From Pyricularia pennisetigena (Eukaryota > Ascomycota > Sordariomycetes > Magnaporthales > Pyriculariaceae): a stretch of DNA of 64,000 nt. Below, piece by piece: positions 12,619-23,476 of this stretch (its first letter is position 1; each line of letters starts with the position of its first letter). A model generated the notes under the pieces. It worked only from the letters and a program-made list of their open reading frames with translations, did no database searches and was not told the DNA's origin. Location of the stretch: positions 2,889,616 through 2,953,615 of the forward strand of contig NC_043740.1 in the NCBI RefSeq assembly GCF_004337985.1, in the 5' to 3' direction. A program made the translations under genes and the position numbers.

Positions 12619-13263
12619 GATGTATATTTTGGTTTGTTTTGCTGTGCGATTTGCAGCTGAAGTGTTTCAGTGTGGTCTTTGTTGTCTGGTTTGTCCTCTT
12701 CCGTGGTATTTATGGCAAGGACGTGTTTGGCTGAACGTTGATGGTCTTGAGGAGCTTATCGGATGTATGAAGCTGATAGTTATTTAGGCGAGTACAATCC
12801 AAAAGGAATAGAATACAGAAAAGAAAAAGAAAAAGGCAGGCAAGGGCAAACGATTCGAGCTAAATAAGGAAAATATGGTGAGGCAGAAGAGCTCAGATCA
12901 GTCGCAAAATGACTTTGGAAGGCGGGGATCACCCTAGGCTACCGCGCGCATGGAAAGATGGGAGTCAACCTACGTCGACACAGTAATCGGCAACAGTGCG
13001 CAAAGGACAGTACCTATCAAAGTCGAAAGTTGGGAGTTCCATTTGGGTGGCCCCACCCCCTCGGAGCTCAAGCTGTCAAGGCTGGCTTGGCTGGTAAGCT
13101 GGGGAAGTGTGCATGCAGACGTTTGCAGCTTTGTGCCAAGGCTTTTTAATTGGTCAATGTGCCAGCCATTTACAAATTCGCGTTGGAACATTTGTAGTAT
13201 TTTCAAACTCATCACACCCTTTAGTGTGGAGGTCACAGCAGTCCGACAGCTGCGCTATCCACA
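12619..13263. other. Divergent promoter region, MTR2 / MSM1
   Basis: 645 bases between two start codons that point away from each other. Short frames here lack supporting features. Promoters and 5' UTRs of both genes are expected. Confidence 0.5.
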
Positions 13264-15113
13264 ATGGGGCGCCTCACTTTTCCTCGGATTCAAAAGCTGT
13301 CGCGGTTACCGTCTACACTAACACACGCAACAACACCTTGGACCTGTGCATCATGTAGACACCAGGCCAATAGCAGTGGGTGGCAGCGCATGGCCAGCAC
13401 CGCAGCAGCCAAGAAGCCATTCTACGCAACGACGCCGATATTCTACGTCAACGCTTCGCCTCACATAGGACACTTGTACACCCTGGTCTTGGCTGATGTT
13501 TTCAAGAGATGGAAGGTCCTTCAGGGCGAAAAGGCACTGCTCTGCACAGGCACAGACGAACACGGCATGAAGATACAGCGTGCCGCAGCCGCCAGTGGTA
13601 TGACTCCGAAGCAGCTTTGCGACGCCAACAGCGAAGTCTTCCTTGAATTGGCAGAGAAGGCCGGGATCGACAACGACTTTTTTATACGCACCACCGATCC
13701 GGATCACAAGGAAGCTGTTCAGTATTTCTGGGATAGGCTATGGGATAGAGGGTACATTTACGAGGCAACTCACAAGGGCTGGTACTGTGTGAGCGACGAG
13801 ACCTTTTATCCAGAGTCTACGATCGAGAAGAGGAAAGATCCCATGACGGGAGAGGTGTTCCTCGCCTCCAAGGAGACTGGAAATGCGGTGGAGTGGATGG
13901 AGGAGAAGACCTACCATTTCCGTCTGACTGCGCTCAAGGATCAGCTACTAAGGTTCTTTGAGGAGAATCCTGAATGGATCGTGCCAGCTCCGAGGATGAA
14001 GGAGGTGGTTGATTGGGTCAAGAACAGCCTCGAGGACCTCTCCGTTTCCCGCCCCACTAGTCGGCTTGACTGGGGCATCAGGGTGCCCAACGATGAGAGC
14101 CAGACGATTTATGTGTGGATTGATGCGCTGGTCAACTACCTGACCAAGGCAGGTTACCCGTACTGGACCCCAGAAACGGCTCAAAAAGACGGCTGGCCCG
14201 CCGACATCCAGATTATCGGCAAGGACATTGTGCGCTTTCACTGCGTCTACTGGCCGGCCTTATTGATGGCGCTCGACCTGCCATTGCCAAGGCGTATTCT
14301 CACGCATTCACACTGGACTCTGGGTGGAAAAAAGATGTCCAAGTCGCTGGGAAACGTGGTGAACCCCTTCCTAGCCATGGACCGGTTCGGCGTCGAGGTG
14401 ATCCGCTACTTCCTCATATCCAATGGTCGTCTCCTCCATGACGCCAGCTACGATAACAAGATTGTGGTTGATGTCTACAAGAGGCAGCTCCAGGGCGGTG
14501 TGGGAAATCTACTTGGACGCGTGATGCGGTCTAAGAAATGGAACGTTCCCGAGATTGTCGAGAGGTGCAGTACCGAGGGGCGGCCTACCAACTCCGATGT
14601 TGAGCCAACGTACTCGGCATTCCAAGAACGTCTTGCTCAACTGCCAGGCATGGTGGCCGAGGCCTTTGGCGAGTTGGACCCAAGCGCAGCTCTGCGCAGC
14701 ATTGCCGATATGGCTACTGAGGTATGTGTTTCATTTGACTTGTACAGTTTTTTCGAGTTTGAGAGGGAGCTTTCGCTGCTGACTCTTCCTGTTTCACACA
14801 GACGAACAAGTTCATCACCGACTGTGCGCCTTGGAGCGTCAGCAATATGGATGACGCCGACGGAGCAGAGCTGAAAGTGAGGTCGTGCATTTACCTCTGT
14901 GCCGAGTCGCTGAGAATCATTGGTATTTTGCTGCAACCCTTCATCCCGAAAAAGTCCAGCGAGCTCCTTGACATGCTGGGCGTTAAGGAAACACACAGAA
15001 CTCTTGCCCACGCCAGCACAGGAGCCGATTCCACGTATGGTGTGCCAAAAATTGCCTTGGGATCCTCGGGTGCGCATTCGGGGCTGTTCCCGGCCCTTAT
15101 TGTCGAGCGGTAG
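13264..15113 (+). CDS. MSM1: Methionyl-tRNA synthetase, mitochondrial
   Basis: Exons 13264-14721 and 14802-15113, 589 residues. It charges mitochondrial tRNA-Met. The N-terminus (MGRLTFPRIQKLSRLPSTLT) is basic, hydroxylated and free of acidic residues, as expected for mitochondrial import. The class I signature is FYVNASPHIGHLYT at about 60-73 and the KMSKS loop is GGKKMSKSLGNVVNP near 356. The 80-nt intron (GTATGT...CACAG) splits IADMATE|TNKFITDCAPW, a conserved block at the start of the anticodon-binding helix bundle. The zinc/knuckle region looks reduced, as in bacterial-type and mitochondrial enzymes. The ATG at 13264 gives the longest targeting sequence; a second Met before ASTAAAKK is possible for another isoform. 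Confidence 0.94.
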
Positions 15114-15465
15114 GTAATTCACTGCTCGGCCTTTAACTTGTTGTAATGTGTACAAATATGTAAGATTTGGTGGAACGTACCGGCGCTGCTAGATGTGTAT
15201 ACCATAACTTTTTTTTTATTTTTTGATTTTAAAAAAAAAGAAAACACTTGGGAGGTCACCCGAGTTTACATTTGAGAGGACATAACTGGATGTGTCCCCG
15301 CTTGTTCCCACGACTCTAATTCCATCCACCACTTACGACACGTGCAGTCGTTTCCACCACGCTACAGAATTTCACTTACAGCGTCATGTTTACCGTGACA
15401 GAACATCCCCTTATTTACACGCTTATACCGACGGGGTTACAATCAAGCAAATCTTGTGATGCGAA
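15114..15465. other. Intergenic, MSM1 to NAT9-like gene
   Basis: 352 bases with T and A homopolymers at about 15209-15240. It probably holds the MSM1 3' end and the promoter of the acetyltransferase gene. Nothing else is seen. Confidence 0.45.
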
Positions 15466-16344
15466 ATGAAACTCAACAAAGATACAGGTACGATCTGAGA
15501 TCCTTGTTCATTGAACCAGATTTTGGTATCTTTGTTACTTACCCCACTATTCTCCCTCCCAGCAATTTCTACTGACCAAATCCTTCTGGTCCCGTATGAT
15601 AAACACCATGTTGTCACCTACCACCGATGGATGGAGGACCCCGTAAGTTGGTGCCTACACAATTGAGATGGTCGGACTCCTAACATTGGCGATATCTTCC
15701 TCTCCCTCGAACCCCAGGCAATACAGGAGGCCACGGCCTCGGAGCCCCTGACGCTCGAAGAGGAGTATGAGAACCAGCAGTCATGGCGGGATTCGCATGA
15801 CAAACTCACCTTTATCCTCTGCCAGCCAGCAAAGGCGGAAGAAGACGGGGTGGAGGCGGGACAATGCGACTCGCCCGATAAGATGATTGGCGACATTAAC
15901 TTTTTCCTGTATCCCTGGGACGAAGAGGAAGATAACGATCAGCAGACGACCAGCACAGAGACGGCAGAATACGTCGGCGAGATCGACGTCATGGTGGCCG
16001 ATATGTCCCAGCGCGGCAAGGGGATCGGAAAAGCGGCCGTGGATGCTTTCATGCACTACATCTGCTGCAATTTAAAGCCAATCCTACAAGAGCACCACGG
16101 TGTTACGGGCGAGCCCAGCTTGCGCAAGTTCATGGTCAAGATCAAGGCTGACAACCAAGCGAGCATAGCGCTGTTCAAGGGTGTGGGCTTCAAACAGGAT
16201 GGCGATGTCGACTATTTTGGCGAGATCAAGATGGTTCTAAACGACTTTGGTAGTGTTGCTACCAAAGCGGTGCCTGGATTCCGCGAGCTGACATATTGTC
16301 GCCCTCCAGCGCAAAGTGGAAGCACTCAAGGCACCGGTTTGTGA
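15466..16344 (+). CDS. NAT9-like GNAT acetyltransferase
   Basis: Three exons, 15466-15487 (22 nt), 15563-15642 and 15718-16344, encode 242 residues. The rebuilt start reads MKLNKDTAISTDQILLVPYD, then HHVVTYHRWMEDP and ASEPLTLEEEYENQQSW, which follows the layout of N-acetyltransferase 9 proteins. Later come KMIGDINFFL, the acetyl-CoA loop QRGKGIGKAAVDAF (about 131-144) and KIKADNQASIALFKGVGF. Both introns are 75 nt, and the second is flanked by GTAAGT and CCCAG. The substrate is not certain for fungi: animal NAT9 acts on microtubule-associated targets, and the family in general transfers acetyl groups from acetyl-CoA. A plain ORF search finds only the last 164 residues. It lies tail to tail with the serine dehydratase gene. 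Confidence 0.88.
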
Positions 16345-16558
16345 AGGAAAACAAGGTTCTTGAAGATATGTCCTCTAGAGTGGACGATTAACTCTATTCT
16401 ATTTCTTAATGTCACGAACCAGGCTCAGAAATAATTACCCAAATCCCGCTAAATTCGAAGCCCGACCTAAACTCCAGGCGCCCAAAACTCCAAACTCGCC
16501 ATATCAGAACCAATTATATCCTGACTCTTTGTCAGGCTTCCTCCCAATGCTTTTTTGG

Positions 16559-17682
16559 TTATACTCCAAACTCTTCCTTGTACCTCAAGAGCGCCTCAAG
16601 CGTGGTGTGCGAGCCACCACACACCACTAGCACTATGTTCTGCTTGGCCCACTCGGCGTCGCTCATGCCCTTGCCCAGCTTCTGCCTCAGCTGGCCGTTG
16701 TACACGACCGAGATGGTAGCGCCACAAGCAACCTCAACGAGCAGCCTCGCGTCGTCCAGGAACTTGACGGATCCCATAACCGCGTCGGCGTCGTCCACCA
16801 CCGTCGTAACGAGCCTGCCGGCCGCGGCCTTGGTCCACTCGTAGGCGCGGCTCGCCACCCTGGCCACGCCCAGCGACGAGCAGATGGAAGTGATGTTTGG
16901 CAGCGTCATGAGCTTGCCGGCGCGGATGCTGGCGTCGAGGCTCTCGGCGCCCCGCGTCTCGACGGCCAACACCCGGGGCTGCTGCGAGGCGCGGCCACAG
17001 TAGATGCGGTCCAGTCCGTCCATGATGCCGATCAGCAGGCCGCCGCCGCCGACGTTGCAGACGATGGCGTCGGTATCCTTGGGCCCTCCCGGCTGCAGCC
17101 TCATCTGGGTCGTGATCTCGTCGACGATGCTCGAGGCGCCTTCCCAGATGTCGGGGTGGTCAAACGGCGAGACGTAGACGCCGTTCGGGTCGTTGATCAG
17201 CAGCTGCGACTTGAGGTACGCGTCCGCCTCGGCGATGCTGTTGCCCCGGCGCAGCACCTCGGCTCCTAGCGCCTCGAGCTTCTCAACCATGTGTGCCGGG
17301 GTCTTGATCGGGACCACGATGGTGGCGGGCTTGCCGAGTGATGCGGCAGATGTGGCACACGCCAGCCCGGCGTTGCCCCCCGATGGGCAGTAGAAGTGTA
17401 CGTCGTCCCTCGGCGTGAGCGCTATGGCGCGCTGCATCATGTTGCCGATGCCTCGGGACTTGAATGAGCCTGATGGCTGGAGGTTGTCTAATTTGAGGTA
17501 GATGTTGCTGTAAAGGGGCATGCAAGTATGGTGAGCACATGTCTCTCGACGTTTGAATTGGGACGAGATCAAGGACTTGAGGGAGTAACTGCTTACCAGC
17601 CAGCTGCGCGTGAGACTTGGGGAGAGTACAAGCATGGTGTCTCAACCCAGGGCTTCGCAGGCTCTGCTGAGTAGGATCCCAT
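16559..17682 (-). CDS. L-serine dehydratase (PLP-dependent, fold type II)
   Basis: Minus strand, exon 1 17597-17682 and exon 2 16559-17507, 344 residues. The enzyme deaminates L-serine (often also L-threonine) to the 2-oxo acid and ammonia using pyridoxal phosphate. The protein starts MGSYSAEPAKPWVETPCLYS and after the 89-nt intron runs CNIYLKLDNLQPSGSFKSRG, with the PLP lysine at about 45. The phosphate-binding glycine loop is NVGGGGLLIG, and the end VLVVCGGSHTTLEALL is typical. There is no C-terminal regulatory (ACT-like) domain, which argues against biosynthetic threonine deaminase. The longer open frame starting at 17635 reads through the intron and should not be used. Cytosolic location is inferred from the absence of a targeting signal. 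Confidence 0.93.
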
Positions 17683-19558
17683 CTTGGCTGTGGTGTGTGT
17701 ATGTGTGTTGAACTAGATTTGACGATGCAGATTTGATAATGACAGAAAGAGAAGCACAGGGGTTTCTGTCTGTTATTGGCTGACTATTGGTTGTACCATA
17801 AAGGCAGGGATGAGGTTTTGCTATGAGTGTTGAACTGCCAGACCAAGTGGTATTAAAGGCAACGGATAATCAAGTGGCAAACAGTTTGTTATATACTACT
17901 TCCTATCAAGCCCTGGGGGGCGCTTATCTTCCTTTCTGCCCAACTGACCGGGAACCTAGAATAGGTCGAGATGGCGAGATAACCCCGTGGATCAAAGCAC
18001 ACGAGGCGGTACGTACCCGTCCGTCATTCCTCCCATGCCTCCCCCGGCTGGTGCCATGGCTGACCGTGGGAAACGCGGAGAAGTAAAGATGAGGAGGAGA
18101 AGATTTTTGCGTAAGAGAAACTACGGTCCAACGGGGATCTTGTGACGTTGATTTGGGGAAGGGACCTTGGATAGTGGACTCTTCATTATGTAAATGCCGA
18201 CACCAAGTGACCTATCCTGGCATCACTATCCATTTCTGGTCACCGGTAAAGAATAAAAAAAGACAAAAAAAAAAAAAAAAAAAAACTTAGTATAAACGTC
18301 CAAGACTCCGTAGGGCTGCCCAGACTATCCAAGACCCGCCACGGCCAAGTCCGCCTTGAAAAGGCCATGCACGCATTAGGCACAAGACGCAGCGATCGAA
18401 CGCATCGAAGCATACGAACTTCTTTGAGTGGAGAAACAATCTCGCTGTTTATGGACAATCATGAGGCTCTAGCACGGACGCCATGGGCCAGGTCCGGTGC
18501 ACCGTATCCACCCGCTGGGACGGGCTGCTGTGTCTCATTGGTCAATTGACTCGATTTTTTCGACGGCCCCAACGGAGCGTCATAGGCTCGAGATAAAGGC
18601 CCTCGCCTCTCCGACGGAAAGGGGTTGCCTGCATTTCGCCGTCTGCTACTTTCCCGCGGATAACCTGCTTTTCCGGCCATTTCCCACAATACGAACATTT
18701 TGACGTTTTGTTATCGCAACTTTTGCGCAAAGTGCCCCGATTGCGAAAAAAAGAAAAAAAAAAATTAAAAAAATTAATTAAGCTTTCGTCCGTTCAAAGC
18801 TTCCCGCTTCATTACCACTGGACTTGCAGATATGAAAGCGGCCCGCGTTCCACCAGAACTTGCCGAGCGCTACGAGTATTCAGGTCCATCATCCCGTCTT
18901 GCGGAGAGGAAGGAACTTCGGTGTTGAATTACCGTCCCCTACGGTGTTGTACAACATCTACGCACCTTACTCGGCAGTTATCTGGACAAGTCAGGTGATC
19001 GGCATTATCTTTTCTTTTTTACATTTCAATGCTTTATCTATCGCTTCTACACCGTCTTGGAACACCTGCCTGCTGCCAACCTGAATCACCGAGAACCGGG
19101 ACTGGGGCGGAAAGATAATTAAATGCCTGATAAAAAGGCCAGGTTTGCTTTTTTATCGAGTTGATAACCTCGCATTGGTTCTGCGAAGCCTGGCAGACCG
19201 CATGTCAATCCCGGGTCACGCCCGTCGTGGAAAGTTTGTTGGGTTTATCGTATGCCCAACGGGCCCTGACTCCGTTCGTTCTCAGGCACCCTTATCTCCT
19301 CACCGGCGGATTGTCATGGCGTCCCTCGTCGGACCAATCCGCACTGCATTTCAGAAGGATTTCTATTTCAAGGCGCGATCCGTTCGCAGATTCAATTCTC
19401 CTGCGTATTTATATCCTACATGAAAGATCCGCTCGAACACTGCAGAGTCATTTTATCCCCAAGGCCAGCCCTCGAGAACGTTGTAACATTTCCGGTATGA
19501 CCGTAAACTTCAATCTTCAACAGACGCAAAACCGTCTCTGGCTACCCCTTCACGTCAT
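17683..19558. other. 1.9-kb intergenic region
   Basis: Between the start of the dehydratase gene and the stop of STE24, both on the minus strand. Frames at 17823-18086, 18708-18998 and 19145-19694 show no domain, signal or splice continuity, and I do not support them. There is an A-rich run at 18259-18285 and another near 18746-18780. Confidence 0.45.
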
Positions 19559-21127
19559 CTACAGTTCATCTCTTCCCGAGGCCTTGACTACACCCTCATC
19601 CGTTTCCTTCTTCTCCTTGATATCAATCTTCTCGTTCGACTGCCATCCAAGCGCCCTAAGCCTCTCTGACAAAATCGGGTGCGAGAAGTGGTAGCTAGCG
19701 TACATCCAGTCGGCATCCATGTTGCTCAGGTTCTGGATCTGAAGCTTAATCAGAGACCGTGCCAGCTCAACCGGGTATCCAAGGCCCTTGGCGAAGTCGT
19801 CGGCCTGGAACTCGAACTTGCGGCTCAGAATGTTCATACCCAGCTGGATAAGAACATCCATGGGCGCGAGCGCATCCGAGAAGAGCAGGAACCCAATGAT
19901 GATGGGTCGCTCGTTGACAAACCCAAAGTCGGCGTACAGAGACTTGTTGTTGATGAATACAGAGAAGAGCGTGAAGATGTAGAAGAAGTGCGCCTAAACA
20001 TTAGGTCAGTAACAGACAAAAGCCGCTGGGTTTCAACATGCTTCGAGTCAGGAATCAACGTACCTGGGCAATTCCAAACAGGCTGGTGGTATGGCCAAGC
20101 TTCCAGTGGCCGAGCTCGTGCGCGAGCACAGCAACGACCTCCTGGGTTTCGCTCTTCTCAATCAAGGTGTCGTAGATGACAATATGCTTCTTCCACGGCA
20201 GGCCAAAGAAGTAGGCATTGCTGTGAGCAGAGCGCTTGCTGCCATCAATCACATAGAGCTCGTGCAGCGGAAAGTTGAGCCTCTTGGCCAAAGCCTCAAC
20301 TCCCGTCTTGAGTTCGCCGGGTTCCAGCGGAGACAGTTTGTTAAACAAAGGCAGAATGGCGATCGGGTAGACGGTGATCATGAAGACCTGGAGGAAGGCA
20401 CCGAACATCCAGAGGTAGTAAAAGAACTGATCGCCCGTCTTCTGGATGATCTTGAGGAAGCCGGCCAGGATGGGTGGGGTAAGGACGACGGTGAGCAGCT
20501 GCGACTTGATGAGATCCGTGATGAAGAGCTTGGGCGTTTGCTTGTTGAACCCGAACTTCTCCTCGAGGACGAAGGTGTGATAGATCGAAGTGGGCAGCGA
20601 GAGAACCTGTTGGATCATGACGAAGGCGAGGACGAAGACGATGGACTGCGAGATTTCACCGGTGAAGCGGGCGGGCGCATAGCTGAGCAGCAGTCTGCCC
20701 GACCACGCCCAGAGCTTGGGCAAGATGTCATATTGTATAAAGGCGATGTTCTGGATCTGGCCCCAAAGCTTGCTGACGAAACCGTACTTGGCCTTTGCGC
20801 GGCCGTAAGCTTGACTCTTGTCGAAGACCTCCTGGGAGATTTGCTGCTCGAGAACCTTGGGTGGCTTGGTTGCTTGGAGGACCCGGTACTGACGGAGGGA
20901 CAAAAAGCTTTCGAAGAAGTAGTGTGCGAGGGAGAAGCCGAGAATGAGCTTCTTCCAGGGAAATAGTGGACGGTCCAAGAACCGCGCGAGACGCTGAGGG
21001 GCGCATAAGCCAGAGTGTTAGTTAGTCCCTTGGGCCGCATCATGGGTGGCTTTGTTTGGTTTTCTTTTCTTTCTCTTTTTTTCAACGCGGTAAACAGAAA
21101 GGGAATACGAACCTGTAGAAAATCCAT
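19559..21127 (-). CDS. STE24: CAAX prenyl protease 1 (zinc metalloprotease)
   Basis: Minus strand, exons 21113-21127 (15 nt), 20064-20993 and 19559-19993, 459 residues, the usual Ste24 length. This ER/nuclear-envelope membrane protease removes the last three residues of prenylated CAAX proteins and in yeast also trims the a-factor precursor. The protein begins MDFLQRLARFLDRPLFPWKK. It has several hydrophobic spans and the catalytic AHELGHWKLGH (HELGH at about 297-301), with the third zinc ligand in FEFQADDFAKGLG (Glu about 376). The 119-nt and 70-nt introns keep frame, and the second falls right after LFGIAQ. The tiny first exon is inferred from the family start and a GT...CTCAG pair. The C-terminal tail KIDIKEKKE is charged. 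Confidence 0.95.
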
Positions 21128-21582
21128 CGTGCGTAATTACGATGGCCACAATATGTGTTGTGGGAGAATTGAAGTTGCAAAAAGTGCAAAGGTGTTGTCG
21201 ACAAGTGGGATCAAATACTGAAACGGGTAAGCTGTCCTCCGCGTCGCGCTTAGCTCTGAGGCAGTCACTCACTGCAGACTGGTGCGGGCGCCCTACGTCA
21301 ACGTGGCTAGTGGACCGTTGAACACAGCCAAATATGTGGCTTGGGCGAGTCAATCGACTCAATGCAACTGTCATGAATGACTGAAATAACATCAAACAAA
21401 TGGGTATTTTCGGTGACTCAAACTCATGCAAGCCTCCGTGACTATATACATAACTGCGGGACGCTTGTTCTTGACACATTCCCTCAAGGTTTACCAAAAC
21501 TCTCTTTGGGACAGGCACTTCAAGCTCGACACGTAACAACCGACAAATCCCTAAAAGCATTGCGGCAAAACTTTCAATTCAT
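21128..21582. other. STE24 promoter region
   Basis: 455 bases between the STE24 start and the stop of the small gene upstream, both on the minus strand. Probably the STE24 promoter and the 3' UTR of the small gene. No other feature is seen. Confidence 0.4.
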
Positions 21583-22077
21583 TCAGGCACGCGGGATCCT
21601 CATATTTGCCTTGACCCTCTCTAATAGCTGCTCTCTTGTGTCGGAGCCTTTGGGGTGGAGATTCCTCTACAAAACGTCTCGAATTAGATTATGTATATAC
21701 CTTGAAATAGAAACAGTTGTCCGGAACCATGTCGGCAGCCTCAGATGCACAGAAAACTTACAGCAGCAAGCCATCTCCTCAGTTCTTCATGAGTCCATGT
21801 ATCTGGGTCGCCTTTTGGGTCGGACTCCTTGGGAAACATATCGCCGCCCCAGATGGCCCAGACGGCGGCACCAGTCACCAATCCCGTGAATGCTAGTGAG
21901 GCTGTTTAGTGATCGTGAATAGCAACAGTGCTTATGGCATCAGATGAGGAACCGTACCGAGAATAGCATTCTGCATCTTCGAGTCAGCAAGCTAGATCTA
22001 TTCTAGTAAATTTTTATAAGTTTCGGCGTGCAAGTTCTGACCTTGGACTTCATGGCGTTATCTAGGGGAGTAGGCAT
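21583..22077 (-). CDS. Small four-exon protein, one TM segment plus SAP/Ish1-like motif
   Basis: Minus strand, exons 22042-22077 (36 nt), 21958-21970 (13 nt), 21762-21892 and 21583-21666, together 87 residues. It is too fragmented to appear as a long open frame. The protein starts MPTPLDNAMKSK, then has a short hydrophobic stretch (NAILAFTGLVTGAAVWAIWG, about 13-32). Next come GDMFPKESDPKGDP and a helical motif WTHEELRRWLAARNLHP, followed by DTREQLLERVKAN. The last part resembles the Ish1/SAP-type helix-turn-helix repeat (W-x3-ELRRWL-x2-R-x-L...). All three junctions keep phase and use GT...AG, and intron 3 has a CTAAT branch site. I recall similar small proteins in other Sordariomycetes but cannot name a function. 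A mitochondrial or ER membrane location is possible. It is tandem with STE24, 455 bp upstream. Confidence 0.8.
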
Positions 22078-22870
22078 TATGGCGGTAGTTCCAATGTTAA
22101 GTATGAAAGTCCAGTAAGGATGTTGTACGTGTTATGAAAGGCTTCTTTTGTGGTAGTGGCAATCAAGTGTAGGTGAATGAGCGACTGGTGACGAAGCAAC
22201 CAAAGGCAGGCTGATGTTGGACAAGACGTGTCGAAAAGTTAATCACTGTTAGGTTTGTTGAGACACGAATACAAGTCACATCATCTGAAAATATAGTATG
22301 CGAAACCCATCGAGGTAGAAGCTGTTGCGGAGGACAGATAAATGCCGTATGCGTATCGTCGAACGGAACGCGTCAGCCACAGGAGTGTTAGCCAATTCGC
22401 GGGGTCGCAACACTGAAGAGCTCCCAATCGGCTCCGAGTTCATGTCTGTACTCTGTAGATCGGACAAGCTAAAGCATTCTTTTTTTTTCGTTTTATACTT
22501 TCACCACGCGTTCTACAAAGCATGAAACGCCAGCTTGGATAATGAGATACATGACAGCAAATTACGTACACCATCAGGTATCAAAATTTGATGATTTGGA
22601 TACAATATGCAAGGGATAATTCATAATTGGACTTCCTCGGGACGATGGGACAACACCAGCTTGCAAGATTTCACTGCTGCAAAGGCATGGACCAATCAAC
22701 ATGCACAAATGACCAAAATTAGACCCCACTTTTGGGACCGCCAAGTCCCTTGACTTTGCAATCCCCAAGCCCACAAACCCAAGCTGTGTAGTTACGAAAT
22801 TCCTCCTCGCAACCAAAATAGCCCCTCGATTTCGACGTCAACCCAATTGCCGCCTCAAAACACCGCCAAA
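22078..22870. other. Divergent promoter region, small gene / RPL38
   Basis: 793 bases between two outward-facing starts. It contains one copy of a 20-bp sequence found again at 24787. No gene is supported here. Confidence 0.45.
22578..22597. repeat. 20-bp dispersed repeat, copy 1
   Basis: The sequence GTATCAAAATTTGATGATTT is identical to 24787-24806. Its core ATCAAAATTTGAT is a near palindrome. The flanks of the two copies do not align by eye. Confidence 0.6.
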
Positions 22871-23476
22871 ATGCCTCGCGAAGTCGCCGACATCAAGAAG
22901 GTATTGCTCTATTAACAGAATTCTGTCTTCAAGCCATTTTCGTCTAAAAGGCAGGGCGCTAACCCAGAAATCCACAGTTCATCGAGATCTGCCGGAGGAA
23001 GGATGCTTCCTGTGAGTTGCCCACGACGACACAAGACAGCTGAGCTGTTCTCCCTCGAAACCGACGAGCAAAAGAGAGAAAGAAAAAAAAAAAACGACCG
23101 ATATATCGCTATTTTACGACGATACTTGTTTAATTTCATGCTCTAACGAGACATGTGACGGACTTTTAGCTGCCAGGATCAAGAAGAACAAGAAGTCGAA
23201 CCAGGTCAAGTTCAAGGTTCGCTGCCAGAAGAACCTGTACACCCTGATACTCAAGGATGCGGAGAAGGCCGAGAAGCTCAAGCAGAGCTTGCCTCCCAGT
23301 ACGTCAACGCAACCCAAAGAGAATGACAACTAGCGCATGGCCAGTAGTCCAAAGCACAGGACTCGGATGCGTACTTGGAAGGAGCATACAAGGCTGACCG
23401 ATCGACTCCCCCGTTTAACTTAGGCCTTACGGTCACCGAGGTCAGCAAGAAGGACAAGAAGGCCAAGTCATCATAG
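22871..23476 (+). CDS. RPL38: 60S ribosomal protein L38 (eL38)
   Basis: Four exons, 22871-22900, 22978-23011, 23170-23298 and 23424-23476, give 81 residues, the family length. It is a small component of the large cytosolic ribosomal subunit. The joined protein runs [41 protein letters not shown]..., then [22 protein letters not shown] and ends [16 protein letters not shown], matching eL38 along its whole length. Introns are 77, 158 and 125 nt with GT...AG ends, and the first has a GCTAAC branch site. Several introns in the 5' half are common in fungal ribosomal protein genes. Confidence 0.95.

Noticed and set aside
20091..20966. 291-codon plus-strand frame opposite STE24
   Set aside because: It is a shadow of the STE24 exon; the translation is an acidic, Leu/Glu-rich mirror of the coding strand.
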